A stretch of 28,767 nucleotides of DNA from an uncultured Dorea sp. Its GTDB lineage: Bacteria > Bacillota > Clostridia > Lachnospirales > Lachnospiraceae. A program made the translations under genes and the position numbers. The DNA lies in contig URTM01000032.1 in the NCBI GenBank assembly GCA_900550865.1, positions 1 to 28,767 on the forward strand, written 5' to 3'. This document shows, piece after piece, positions 15,497 to 23,853 of this stretch. Within the stretch, counting starts at the first letter, position 1. Each line of letters begins with the position of its first letter. The notes beneath the pieces were generated by a model. It saw only the letters and a list, made by a program, of their open reading frames with translations. It had not been told where the DNA came from and did no database searches.

Positions 15497-17417
15497 TTTC
15501 ATCTACGAAAAACTCGCTGTGACGAATCTTAAGAATAATCGTAAGACATATGTGCCATATATCTTTACCGGTATTCTGACAGTCATGATGTTCTATATCA
15601 TTGATGCCTTAAGCCGTGGAAAAGGTGTTACGCAGAATACATTAAAAATCTGCCTGCAGTATGCAACGGGCGTGATTGTTGTATTTGCCGTGATCTTTCT
15701 GTTCTATACGAATAGTTTCCTGATCAAACGGCGGAAGAAGGAGATTGGAGTATATAATATCCTGGGAATGGGAAAGCGTCATATTGCAAGGATGATGGCA
15801 GTTGAGACGATTCTGACTGCAGGAATCAGTATTCTTGGCGGTCTGGTGTCTGGACTGGTGTTTGGAAAGCTGATGTATCTGCTGCTTCTTAAGATTTTGC
15901 ATAACAGTGTGGATATGCAGTTTTCGGTAAATGGAACAGCGATTTTACAGACGGTTATTCTATTTGCGGGAATTTACCTTCTGACTTATTTATATAATAT
16001 TTTACAGATACAGATGGTGAATCCGGTAGAACTTCTGCATGGCGGTAATCAGGGAGAGAAAGAGCCGAAGAGCAGATGGCTTCTTGTGATCATCGGTGTG
16101 GCAGCACTTGGAAATGGTTACTGGATCGCACTTACGACAGAGGCACCGTTAGAGGCACTTCTGAAGTTCTTTGTTGCAGTGGTGTGTGTGATCATAGGAA
16201 CGTATGCACTTTTTATTGCCGGAAGTATTGTAATACTGAAAATGCTCCGGAAAAATAAATCCTATTATTACAATCCAAAGCATTTTACCAGTGTATCAGG
16301 CATGATCTACCGTATGAAACAGAATGGGGCAGGACTTGCGAACATCTGTGTACTGAGTACGATGGTTCTGGTCATGGTATCTACAACGGTATCTTTATAT
16401 GCCGGAATGGAGGATATACTGGACTTACGTTTTCCAAGGGAAGTTTCGATTGTATGCAATCAGGCGGATACGGAACAAGAGGGAATCATTGACAATTTGT
16501 TAAAAGAGCAATGTGAAAAGACAGGCGTGAAAATAACCGACAGAGTGCGGTACAGATATGGAAGTATGAATGCGGTTCTGAAAGGCAATCAACTGGAAAA
16601 GGTGGAGCAATATTATCCGGATAATGAGTTTTACTATGTAGAGATGCTCACACAGGATGAGTATAACCGCATAGAAAAACAGAATGTATCGTTAAGCGAA
16701 CAGGAGATACTGACCTATACTACGAACGGCAGATGCGGGGAAAAACAGATAAATATTGCGGGCCAGAATTATCAGGTAAAAAAAGAACTGTCAGAGATGA
16801 TGAGCCAGCCGAAGAGCTCGGTTGAGATGTATAAGACATTATATATCGTATTTGCAGATGCGGCGCAGATTGAGCGTATCCAGCCATTTTCTTATGCGGA
16901 TAAATTCAATCTGAAGGGAGATGACGGGAAACAAAGAGAAGCACTGGAGGAGATGCAGAAGGAATTCTATGAAAAGATTCCGGACGGAAGCATGGAAAGC
17001 CGTATGTTAAGCCGTGCGTCGTTCTATGAATTATACGGCGGTCTGTTCTTTATCGGAATCTATCTGGGAAGTATGTTTATCATGGCAACCGTTCTGATCA
17101 TCTATTACAAACAGATATCGGAAGGATATGATGACAGGGAGCGTTACCAGATCATGCAGAAGGTCGGCATGAGTAAAAAAGAAGTGAAGCGTTCCATCCA
17201 AAGCCAGGTGCTAAGCGTATTCTTCCTGCCGCTGGTTGTAGCAGTGATCCATGTTGCGGTGTCCTTTAAGGTAATGACCAAAATTCTGGGAGTCTTAAAT
17301 CTTACGAATGTGCCATTGTTTGCAATATGTACAGCGATCACGATAGCAGTGTTTGCGGTATTCTATATTATCGTCTACAGTATAACGGCAAAAGAATATT
17401 ACCGTATTGTAAATTAA
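15489..17417 (+). CDS. BceB-like ABC transporter permease
   Basis: A 642-residue permease from ATG 15489; AGGAGG at 15475-15480 is eight bases away, which favours this over the GTG at 15480. The layout is that of BceB, with ten predicted membrane helices. FtsX-like segments sit near the N-terminus (LIKRRKKEIGVYNILGMGKR after the second helix) and the C-terminus (YQIMQKVGMSKKEVKRS). One large outside domain (~residues 305-520) lies between helices seven and eight. In characterised systems that domain recognises the peptide and signals to the BceS kinase through the membrane. The sequence appears intact. No obvious terminator follows before the next gene. Confidence 0.92.
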   Translation: MNNFIYEKLAVTNLKNNRKTYVPYIFTGILTVMMFYIIDALSRGKGVTQNTLKICLQYATGVIVVFAVIFLFYTNSFLIKRRKKEIGVYNILGMGKRHIARMMAVETILTAGISILGGLVSGLVFGKLMYLLLLKILHNSVDMQFSVNGTAILQTVILFAGIYLLTYLYNILQIQMVNPVELLHGGNQGEKEPKSRWLLVIIGVAALGNGYWIALTTEAPLEALLKFFVAVVCVIIGTYALFIAGSIVILKMLRKNKSYYYNPKHFTSVSGMIYRMKQNGAGLANICVLSTMVLVMVSTTVSLYAGMEDILDLRFPREVSIVCNQADTEQEGIIDNLLKEQCEKTGVKITDRVRYRYGSMNAVLKGNQLEKVEQYYPDNEFYYVEMLTQDEYNRIEKQNVSLSEQEILTYTTNGRCGEKQINIAGQNYQVKKELSEMMSQPKSSVEMYKTLYIVFADAAQIERIQPFSYADKFNLKGDDGKQREALEEMQKEFYEKIPDGSMESRMLSRASFYELYGGLFFIGIYLGSMFIMATVLIIYYKQISEGYDDRERYQIMQKVGMSKKEVKRSIQSQVLSVFFLPLVVAVIHVAVSFKVMTKILGVLNLTNVPLFAICTAITIAVFAVFYIIVYSITAKEYYRIVN

Positions 17418-17427
17418 TGGTTTTTCA

Positions 17428-17456
17428 TTGACTTTGGATCTTTCAGGTTGTATTGT
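17428..17456 (+). promoter_or_regulatory. Candidate promoter of the cupin gene
   Basis: TTGACT (17428-17433), a 17-base spacer and TATTGT (17451-17456), about 42 bases before the ATG. The -10 is imperfect; read-through from the permease is also possible. Confidence 0.4.
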
Positions 17457-17497
17457 TGTTTTAGAATGTTTTACGAATCAAGGAGGAACTGAAGAAA

Positions 17498-17842
17498 ATG
17501 ACAAGAGAAGGCGAAAGAGAACTGATCAAAGCAGAACATGTCAATGGCGGCGAAGGATATCTGGTAAAAGAGATCATGGTAACACCGGAAGAAGTAGGAG
17601 AAGCCTGTAAGATGTATGCGAAAATCCATCTGGATCCGGGATGCGAAGTGGGATACCACTATCACCATGGTGAGACCGAGTCTTACTTCATTCTGACCGG
17701 ACACGGAACTTATGATGACAATGGAGAGAAACAGCCGGCGAATCCAGGGGACCTGTTCCTGTGCAAAGACGGAGATGCACATGGGATCAAGAATACCGGT
17801 GATGAGGAACTGACATTTATGGCTTTGATCTTAAAAAAATAA
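17498..17842 (+). CDS. Small cupin-domain protein
   Basis: A 114-residue single-domain cupin (cupin_2 type), a small beta barrel that binds a metal or a small ligand. The first cupin motif is clear in GCEVGYHYHHGETESYFILT, with His54, His56 and Glu61 as metal ligands. The second, NPGDLFLCKDGDAHGIKN, supplies His95. The protein is soluble, with no signal peptide. AGGAGG lies 11 bases before the ATG. Such stand-alone cupins include sugar isomerases, dioxygenases and regulators; nothing in the sequence or its neighbours picks one. It ends before a hairpin shared with the convergent PLP enzyme gene. Confidence 0.9.
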   Translation: MTREGERELIKAEHVNGGEGYLVKEIMVTPEEVGEACKMYAKIHLDPGCEVGYHYHHGETESYFILTGHGTYDDNGEKQPANPGDLFLCKDGDAHGIKNTGDEELTFMALILKK

Positions 17843-17902
17843 TGTCAGAAAAATAATATCAAAAAATAGTGAAAAAATCTGAATAATCAGAAGAGCTAAA
17901 AG

Positions 17903-17962
17903 AATACCTGTCTGCGGATGCTGTCATTAAAACATGACATTTGACTGCGGACAGGTATTTTA
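17903..17962. terminator. Terminator between convergent genes
   Basis: AATACCTGTC (17903-17912) pairs perfectly with GACAGGTATT (17950-17959), and an inner TGTCAT/ATGACA stem lies within the loop. TTTT follows on the plus strand, and A-rich sequence before the 5' arm serves the minus strand. The remaining interval to 18033 shows nothing else. Confidence 0.7.
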
Positions 17963-18033
17963 GTTGTATGAAAGTCTGTGGAACACGGTTGCAGAGGCAG
18001 ATTCAGAACATGCCTGTTATATATGCCCGGTGT

Positions 18034-19122
18034 TTATAATGAGCGGAATACATCCAACAGCCGGTCATTATCCTCCGGATTCATAATGCAGAACCGTACA
18101 TATTCACCCTTCAGACTTTCGAAAGAAGAACAGTCCCGGATCATGAGATTCTGGTAGATTGCCTTCTCGAAGACATCAAAAGAGGTAAGACTTTCTTTTA
18201 AGATTCTTACGAGGACGAAGTTGGCATAAGCCGGATAGATCTTCACGGTATCCAGTCTGGAAAGTTCCTGACACATTCTGGTACGCTCAGAATCAATGAG
18301 AGACCAGGTTTTTCTGATATAATCCGTGTCCTTTAACATCCGTTCACCGGCATAAGCACCAACGCTGTTCAGACTCCATGGATTCTGGTGGGTGAGCAGT
18401 GTCTGAAGGAATTCCTGGTTGCTTGTGAGTCCATAGCCGAAGCGCAGTCCCGGTGCGGCGAAAAACTTGGATACACCGCGGATAACCATAAAGTTATCGA
18501 ATTCCGGTACCAGTGGAACGGCAGAAAGGGCAGCACCTTCCGGAGCAAATTCGATATAGGTCTCGTCGATCATGACAAAGATACCAAGGGACCGGCATAC
18601 AGCTAACAGTTCTTTCATGTCAGTGGTACTGATGGCCGAAGAAGTCGGATTGTTCGGATTGCAGATGATCAAAAGATCAATATCACTTTTAAGGGCATCT
18701 GTGAGAGCAGAGATATCCAGCTTGAAATCCTGTTCTTCTTTCAGGTTATAATATTCAAGTGTACCGCCGACCAGGTTCAGTTCCCTTGCGTATTCGGAAT
18801 AGGTCGGTCCGAGAAGCAGAGCCTTTTTCGGTGCACGCTGGCTGATCAGAAGGGAGATGAGCTCGGTAGAACCGTTGCCGACAACAATATGTTCCGGAGC
18901 AGTATCTGTATATGCAGAAATTGCTTTTTTCAGATCTGTATAATCTCTGTCCGGATAACTGCTGATGATATCCAGATGGTCTGCAAGGTCTCTTTTTACC
19001 CGTTCGGATAATCCGAGAGGGTTCACATTGGCTCCAAATAAAATGATATTTTCCTTGTTAAGATGATAATAATCTGCGATCTTTTCCAGATCGCTTCCGT
19101 GAAATTCTGGCTTTTTTTTCAT
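18034..19122 (-). CDS. HisC/CobD-like PLP-dependent aminotransferase
   Basis: A fold-type I PLP enzyme, 362 residues from the chosen start. The frame is open to 19176, but ATG 19122 has AGGATGG six bases upstream and gives the family's usual opening. HGSDLEKIADYYHLNKENII then FGANVNPLGLS near the N-terminus resembles threonine-phosphate decarboxylase (CobD), itself a branch of the histidinol-phosphate aminotransferases. Active-site residues are present: Asn in CNPNNPTSS, Asp186 and Tyr189 in MIDETYIEF, the Schiff-base Lys219 in GVSKFFAAPG and Arg227 in GLRFGYG. No histidine or cobalamin genes are nearby, so the substrate is open: L-threonine phosphate, histidinol phosphate or an aromatic amino acid. 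It is transcribed divergently from the DUF5717-like operon. Confidence 0.88.
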   Translation of the reverse strand: MKKKPEFHGSDLEKIADYYHLNKENIILFGANVNPLGLSERVKRDLADHLDIISSYPDRDYTDLKKAISAYTDTAPEHIVVGNGSTELISLLISQRAPKKALLLGPTYSEYARELNLVGGTLEYYNLKEEQDFKLDISALTDALKSDIDLLIICNPNNPTSSAISTTDMKELLAVCRSLGIFVMIDETYIEFAPEGAALSAVPLVPEFDNFMVIRGVSKFFAAPGLRFGYGLTSNQEFLQTLLTHQNPWSLNSVGAYAGERMLKDTDYIRKTWSLIDSERTRMCQELSRLDTVKIYPAYANFVLVRILKESLTSFDVFEKAIYQNLMIRDCSSFESLKGEYVRFCIMNPEDNDRLLDVFRSL

Positions 19123-19179
19123 AATTTTCCATCCTATCGACACAATTTTGATATTTTCTCTTTCCGGCATTGCCATTCA

Positions 19180-19209
19180 TTGACAAACAATGCTATAATT
19201 TATTATAGT
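19180..19209 (+). promoter_or_regulatory. Promoter of the giant-protein/Hsp70-like/TPR operon
   Basis: Perfect TTGACA (19180-19185), an 18-base spacer and TATAGT (19204-19209), about 40 bases before the TTG start. Confidence 0.65.
19193..19208. repeat. Palindrome shared by divergent promoters
   Basis: CTATAAT-TT-ATTATAG has perfect seven-base arms and contains the -10 elements of both divergent promoters. It may be a protein-binding site or simply two facing -10 boxes. Confidence 0.6.
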
Positions 19210-19229
19210 ATGTTTTAAGAAAAAAGCAA
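19202..19229 (-). promoter_or_regulatory. Candidate promoter of the PLP enzyme gene
   Basis: On the minus strand a perfect TATAAT (19202-19207) follows a weak TTGCTT (19224-19229) at 16 bases. The start would be near 19195, about 73 bases before the ATG. Confidence 0.45.
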
Positions 19230-19239
19230 CGAAAGAAGC

Positions 19240-19244
19240 AGGTG
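19240..19244 (+). promoter_or_regulatory. Ribosome binding site fixing a TTG start
   Basis: AGGTG ends six bases before the TTG at 19251. No nearby ATG would keep the N-terminal beta domain. Confidence 0.6.
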
Positions 19245-19250
19245 TAGGAC

Positions 19251-22200
19251 TTGAAAAATAAAATCCAAAAATTTTCAAAAGGCGACTTTCAGTTGATACG
19301 ACCTGATGTTATATTCGATGAGACGAATCTTGTGCTCATTATAGGTGAAGGGGAAGTATACAGGGGAAGTTTTACAATGAGGGCGAACAATGAAGGAAGG
19401 ATACGGGGACTGGTGTACTCGTCTTCTTTCCGCGTCCATTTTAAAGATCAGGGATTTGAGGGAAATCCGGCAAGAGTGGAATTTACGTATGACGGACGGG
19501 GACTTCGTCCGGGACATGTAGAGGAAGGAAAATTCACGATTGTATGTACCGGCGGTGAGTTTGAACTGGCTTTTACGGCAATCATTGAGAAACCATATGT
19601 GATGACAACCTATGGAAAGGTACAGAGCACCGATGATTTCCGCAAACTGGCAATCAAGGACTTTTCAGAAGCAGGAAGGCTCTTCCGTTCCAAAGAATTC
19701 TATGAAATCTTAAAATATGAAAATGAGCGTACATTCTATCTGTATGATAATATGCGTAAATGGTCTCTCGGAGAACAGGCCATGGAAGAATTCATGGTAG
19801 GGATCAAGCAGAAAGAGTGCATCTTCCTGACACTTCAGGGAGAGGGGATGCTGTTCGAAGATCTGACAGAGTCAACAAAAGGAACGCTGACTCTGATGAA
19901 GAATACATGGGGATATATGCCAATCCGTATCGAGACGGTCGGTGATTTTATCCGTGTATCCAGACCAGAGATCAGTACGGAAGATTTTGTAGGAAATGCC
20001 CATGAGATCGAATATGTGGTAAGAGCAGAAAAGCTTCACGGCGGGCGGAATTACGGAGCATTAAAGTTCGTGACGCCATACGAGACACTGACTTATGAAG
20101 TAGAGGTACTGCAGAATCAGGAATATGATGAAGATCACAGAATGCCGGAACTTTTACTGGCGCAGATCATCAAAGAATATGTAGGATATGTGGCAGGAAG
20201 AGTGACTCTGGAACACTGGGTGGACAGTGCGATCGAGAAGATGGTAGCACTTCGAAAATTAGATCCGCTGAATGAAGTATACCAGCTGATGCTTGGCAAT
20301 ATCTATCTGATCGGAGACAAGATTGAAGAGGCAAAATGGATCCTTGAAAATTATAATTATAATCGTTTTGCAATCGGGAAGGATCCACTGACCAACTGTT
20401 ATTATCTGTATCTGACTGCCAAGATCCGTGGGGATGTAAATTATGAAGAACGGGTATTGGATGAGATTGGAAAGACTTATATGCGTCATCAGGATTCATG
20501 GTGGCTGCTCTACATGATCCTGAATCTGGACAGCAGATATAAGAATCCATATAAGCGTCTTGAAGTACTGGAACAGCAGTTTGGATATGGTATACATTCT
20601 GTGTTGTTCTATCTGGAGGCATATCTGTGTTATCAGGAAAAACCGACACTGCTTAAGAAACTGGGACCATTTGAGATCCAGGTATTAAACTTTGCAACGA
20701 AGTATCGTATGATGACAAAAGAACTGGCACTTTATATTTCGAATTTTGCCAGTCAGCAGAAAAGATACAGTGACAATCTTTTCCGGATACTGGAAAGAAT
20801 TTATAAGATGTATGATGAACCAATGATCCTGAATACGATCTGTACGCTTCTGATCAAAGGAAATAAAACATCGAAAAAGTATTTTGCATGGTATCAGAAG
20901 GCGGTTGATTCTGATCTTAAGATTGCACAGCTTTATGAATATTATATGATGACGATCGATGAGGACAGTGCACATGGACCATTGCCGAAATCATTGGTGT
21001 TATATTTCATGCATGGCAATGCACTGGATTACAAAAAAGCCGCATATCTGTATGCAAGTCTTGTGATTCATGAAGAGCAGGCCGGAGACCTGTATCTGAA
21101 TTACAGAGAACAGATGGTGGCATTTACATGGGAGCAGCTGATGAAGCGGCATATAACAGAGTCCCTTCGCACATTGTATAAGAGATTCTGCAGAGAAGAT
21201 GAGATGACGGCAGAGCGCATGGAAGCAATGCGTGATATCTGCTATTCTTATGAAGTGAGAACCAGAGTACGCGGAATGAAGTGTGTGCTGGTGATCGAGA
21301 AAGACGGTTCGGTACGTCAGCGCATCCCGTATGATGAAAAGAATGGTGCGATCATTTATCTGTATGATAAAGAATCAAGAATCGTATGGGAGTCGGTAGA
21401 AGGACGTCATTATACGGACTCTATCCCATATGAGACCAAAAGACTCTTCTACGAGCCGCGCTTGGTGGATATGTGCAGAAAGTATGCTGCATCTACCGGA
21501 TTCTGGAATCAGGAACCGGAAAAGGAAAAACCGGATTATGAAAAAATTCAGGCAAAAGGAATCGATCCGTTTGATGACAAAGACGTATTCATGGTGTGCA
21601 GCAGAAGAATCCGGGAAGAAAATTATACGGAAGATGATTTCCTGAGTTATCTTGCATTTGAGATGTTCCGAAGGGGACAGTATGATAAAGTGACACTGAC
21701 ATATCTTGCGGAATATTACTGCGGTGCGATTGGTGATATGAAGAAACTCTGGAAAGTGCTGAAGCAGTATGGTGTCCCGTCTTACAAGGTCAGTGAGCGG
21801 ATCATCACGCAGATGGTATTCGCAGAGACTCTGTTTGGTGAAGAACATATTTTTGAAGATTATTACCTGTCGGATAATGTATATTTCCGTCTGAAACAGG
21901 CTTATCTGGCTTATGTCGCAAGGGAATATATAGTGTATGGAAGAAATCTGGAAAAATGTGTATTTGAAATCATTGCAAATGAGTGTGAGGAAAAAGAAGA
22001 TCTTCCGGATGTATGTAAAATTGCACTTTTAAAATATTACTCGGATAAAAAATATTCAGAAGAAATGGAAGAAGTTCTGCATCAGGTGCTTCGGGAAATG
22101 TGTGAAAAACAGCTGGTATTTCCGTATTATCTGAATTATAAAGAAGAATGGTTAAGAGAGGTACAGCTTTATAACAAAGTCATGGCAGCATACCGCTGCA

Positions 22201-22547
22201 AACCGGGAGACAAGGTACGGCTTTATTATAAGATGAAGCAGAATGACCGCGAAGAACTTGGGTACAGGGCAGAAGCCATGATGCCGGTATATGAAAATCT
22301 TTATGTAAAACAGTTTGTTCTTTATAATGATGAGTCTGTGAATTATTATTTTCAGGAATCAGGAAGTGGTGAACTGATCACAACAGAGAAGAAGACACTG
22401 ACGGTAGATAAAGAACGTATTTATGCCGGAAAATATCAGAAGCTGAATGCCATGACAGATATGGATTCAAAAGCAGAACGATTGAAAGCCATGCTGGAAT
22501 TCGAAGAAGAAGAACAGATGGCGGATCAGATATTTAAGATATATTAA
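19251..22547 (+). CDS. Large DUF5717-like protein of unknown function
   Basis: A 1098-residue soluble protein; from memory it matches what Pfam calls DUF5717, with no known function. Visible layout: ~20-115 beta-rich and Ig-like (EGEVYRGSFTMRANNEGRIR...); ~125-205 helical; ~205-290 a second beta-rich unit (TKGTLTLMKNTWGYMPIRIE); ~295-660 long runs of amphipathic helices like TPR solenoids (YQLMLGNIYLIGDKIEEAKW); ~672-735 beta-rich (MKCVLVIEKDGSVRQRIPYD); ~765-990 helical again; ~1000-1060 beta-rich (DKVRLYYKMK); and an acidic end. There is no signal peptide or membrane helix. The start is TTG after AGGTG. The gene leads an operon: the Hsp70-like gene starts 22 bases later and the TPR gene overlaps that. 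A scaffold or client-binding role for the Hsp70-like partner is my inference. Confidence 0.85.
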   Translation: MKNKIQKFSKGDFQLIRPDVIFDETNLVLIIGEGEVYRGSFTMRANNEGRIRGLVYSSSFRVHFKDQGFEGNPARVEFTYDGRGLRPGHVEEGKFTIVCTGGEFELAFTAIIEKPYVMTTYGKVQSTDDFRKLAIKDFSEAGRLFRSKEFYEILKYENERTFYLYDNMRKWSLGEQAMEEFMVGIKQKECIFLTLQGEGMLFEDLTESTKGTLTLMKNTWGYMPIRIETVGDFIRVSRPEISTEDFVGNAHEIEYVVRAEKLHGGRNYGALKFVTPYETLTYEVEVLQNQEYDEDHRMPELLLAQIIKEYVGYVAGRVTLEHWVDSAIEKMVALRKLDPLNEVYQLMLGNIYLIGDKIEEAKWILENYNYNRFAIGKDPLTNCYYLYLTAKIRGDVNYEERVLDEIGKTYMRHQDSWWLLYMILNLDSRYKNPYKRLEVLEQQFGYGIHSVLFYLEAYLCYQEKPTLLKKLGPFEIQVLNFATKYRMMTKELALYISNFASQQKRYSDNLFRILERIYKMYDEPMILNTICTLLIKGNKTSKKYFAWYQKAVDSDLKIAQLYEYYMMTIDEDSAHGPLPKSLVLYFMHGNALDYKKAAYLYASLVIHEEQAGDLYLNYREQMVAFTWEQLMKRHITESLRTLYKRFCREDEMTAERMEAMRDICYSYEVRTRVRGMKCVLVIEKDGSVRQRIPYDEKNGAIIYLYDKESRIVWESVEGRHYTDSIPYETKRLFYEPRLVDMCRKYAASTGFWNQEPEKEKPDYEKIQAKGIDPFDDKDVFMVCSRRIREENYTEDDFLSYLAFEMFRRGQYDKVTLTYLAEYYCGAIGDMKKLWKVLKQYGVPSYKVSERIITQMVFAETLFGEEHIFEDYYLSDNVYFRLKQAYLAYVAREYIVYGRNLEKCVFEIIANECEEKEDLPDVCKIALLKYYSDKKYSEEMEEVLHQVLREMCEKQLVFPYYLNYKEEWLREVQLYNKVMAAYRCKPGDKVRLYYKMKQNDREELGYRAEAMMPVYENLYVKQFVLYNDESVNYYFQESGSGELITTEKKTLTVDKERIYAGKYQKLNAMTDMDSKAERLKAMLEFEEEEQMADQIFKIY

Positions 22548-22555
22548 AGAAGAGA

Positions 22556-22561
22556 AGGAGG
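22556..22561 (+). promoter_or_regulatory. Ribosome binding site deciding the Hsp70-like start
   Basis: AGGAGG is only two bases from the ATG at 22564 but eight from the ATG at 22570, which favours 22570. Confidence 0.7.
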
Positions 22562-22569
22562 AGATGATA

Positions 22570-23853
22570 ATGAAGAAAGGAAGTATTCTGGGAGTTGACC
22601 TGAATGAAAAAAGCTGCCAGATCAGCTATTATGATGAAAATAAGGAAGAACCGGAAACCATGGAAGCAGCCGTCGATAATTATCAGATTCCTCTGATCCT
22701 TGGCTATTATAAAGAGCGATGGGTGTTTGGACAGGAAGCAAAACGGTTAAAAGAAATGGGAGAGGGTGACATTGTTACTCATCTGTTCCGAAAAGCGGTG
22801 AAAAGAAAGAAAGTACGCGTGGGTGGGAAAATCCATGATGGTGTCTGGCTTCTTGCAAAATTTATCGGACTGACATTAAAAAAATTTGAGCAAATTGATT
22901 ATATTACATTTTCGGTGCCATATACCAATGTAGATATGTCGAAGATGTTAAAAGGAATCGGAAAGTATATAGGGGTACCGGGAGAATGTGTATTTGTACA
23001 GGATTATAAAGAGAGCTTCTGTCAGTATATGTTCTACCAGCCAAAGGAATTGTGGCAGTATGAATCGGCACTGTTTTACTGTGATGCACAGGAGATCCGT
23101 GCATATATGCTGCGAAGACTGAACACTTCGGGCACCAAGAGTCGTGATATGTTTGTTACGGTAGAAGAGGTTGCCAATGCCCATATGAAAGAGCTGGAGG
23201 CAATCTATCCTGTGCTGAATGTTGACAAAGCCAAAGATGCCGATGAAAGTTTTAAATCATTTATCCAGAATGTATTTGATAAAAAAGTGGTATCATCGGT
23301 TTATCTGACGGGAGAGGGATTTGAGAATAACTGGTATCCGAATTCTCTGAAGGTACTGTGTAACGGACGAAGAGCATTCCTTGGAAATAATCTCTACAGT
23401 AAAGGGGCATGTTATGCTTCTATGCGCTATGCAGATCCGTATGATGACGGACCGGTTTATCTCGATGGAACAAAGATGACGGAACAGATCTGCCTGCGCA
23501 TGAGAATTGGCGGACACGAAGGATGGTATCCGATTGTTGCGTGGGGAACGCACTGGTATGAGGCAGATGGTCAGTGGGAAGTGATCCTGGAAGATACATC
23601 GGATATTGAAATCCATATTGAGACGCTGGATGGAGAAGACCTGAAAGTAGAGACGGTATCCCTTGAAGGACTTCCGGAGAGAATGGACTATTCGCTCAGA
23701 CTGCAGATTGAAGTGATGTTTCTGGATGAACGTACTTGCAGACTGCGGTTTAAAGATGTTGGGTTTGGAGAATTTTATCCGGCATCAGATTTCCTTGTAG
23801 AAAAGGTATTACATTTAGGAGGTATCAATGGGCAGTTTAATTCTTTGTCATAA
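22570..23853 (+). CDS. Hsp70/actin-fold ATPase-like protein (DUF5716-like)
   Basis: A 427-residue protein whose text follows the Hsp70/actin fold. The phosphate-1 loop appears as SILGVDLNEKSCQISYYD (5-22). A degenerate phosphate-2 region is ALFYCDAQEIRAYML (167-181). The adenosine motif VYLTGEGFENNWYPNSL (244-260) is followed by GNNLYSKGACYAS, a usual Hsp70-like ending of the nucleotide domain. Residues ~300-427 are beta-rich and could be a small substrate-binding domain. From memory the family is DUF5716. The second phosphate loop lacks the usual DxGGG, so ATP hydrolysis may be weak or absent. The start at ATG 22570 is chosen by AGGAGG spacing. The end overlaps the TPR gene by 26 bases, implying coupling. 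A chaperone- or cytoskeleton-like role is inference. Confidence 0.82.
   Translation: MKKGSILGVDLNEKSCQISYYDENKEEPETMEAAVDNYQIPLILGYYKERWVFGQEAKRLKEMGEGDIVTHLFRKAVKRKKVRVGGKIHDGVWLLAKFIGLTLKKFEQIDYITFSVPYTNVDMSKMLKGIGKYIGVPGECVFVQDYKESFCQYMFYQPKELWQYESALFYCDAQEIRAYMLRRLNTSGTKSRDMFVTVEEVANAHMKELEAIYPVLNVDKAKDADESFKSFIQNVFDKKVVSSVYLTGEGFENNWYPNSLKVLCNGRRAFLGNNLYSKGACYASMRYADPYDDGPVYLDGTKMTEQICLRMRIGGHEGWYPIVAWGTHWYEADGQWEVILEDTSDIEIHIETLDGEDLKVETVSLEGLPERMDYSLRLQIEVMFLDERTCRLRFKDVGFGEFYPASDFLVEKVLHLGGINGQFNSLS

Noticed and set aside
19261..19285. CodY-like box near the start of the giant protein gene
   Set aside because: Only half of the 15-base consensus is matched; A/T-rich chance similarity.
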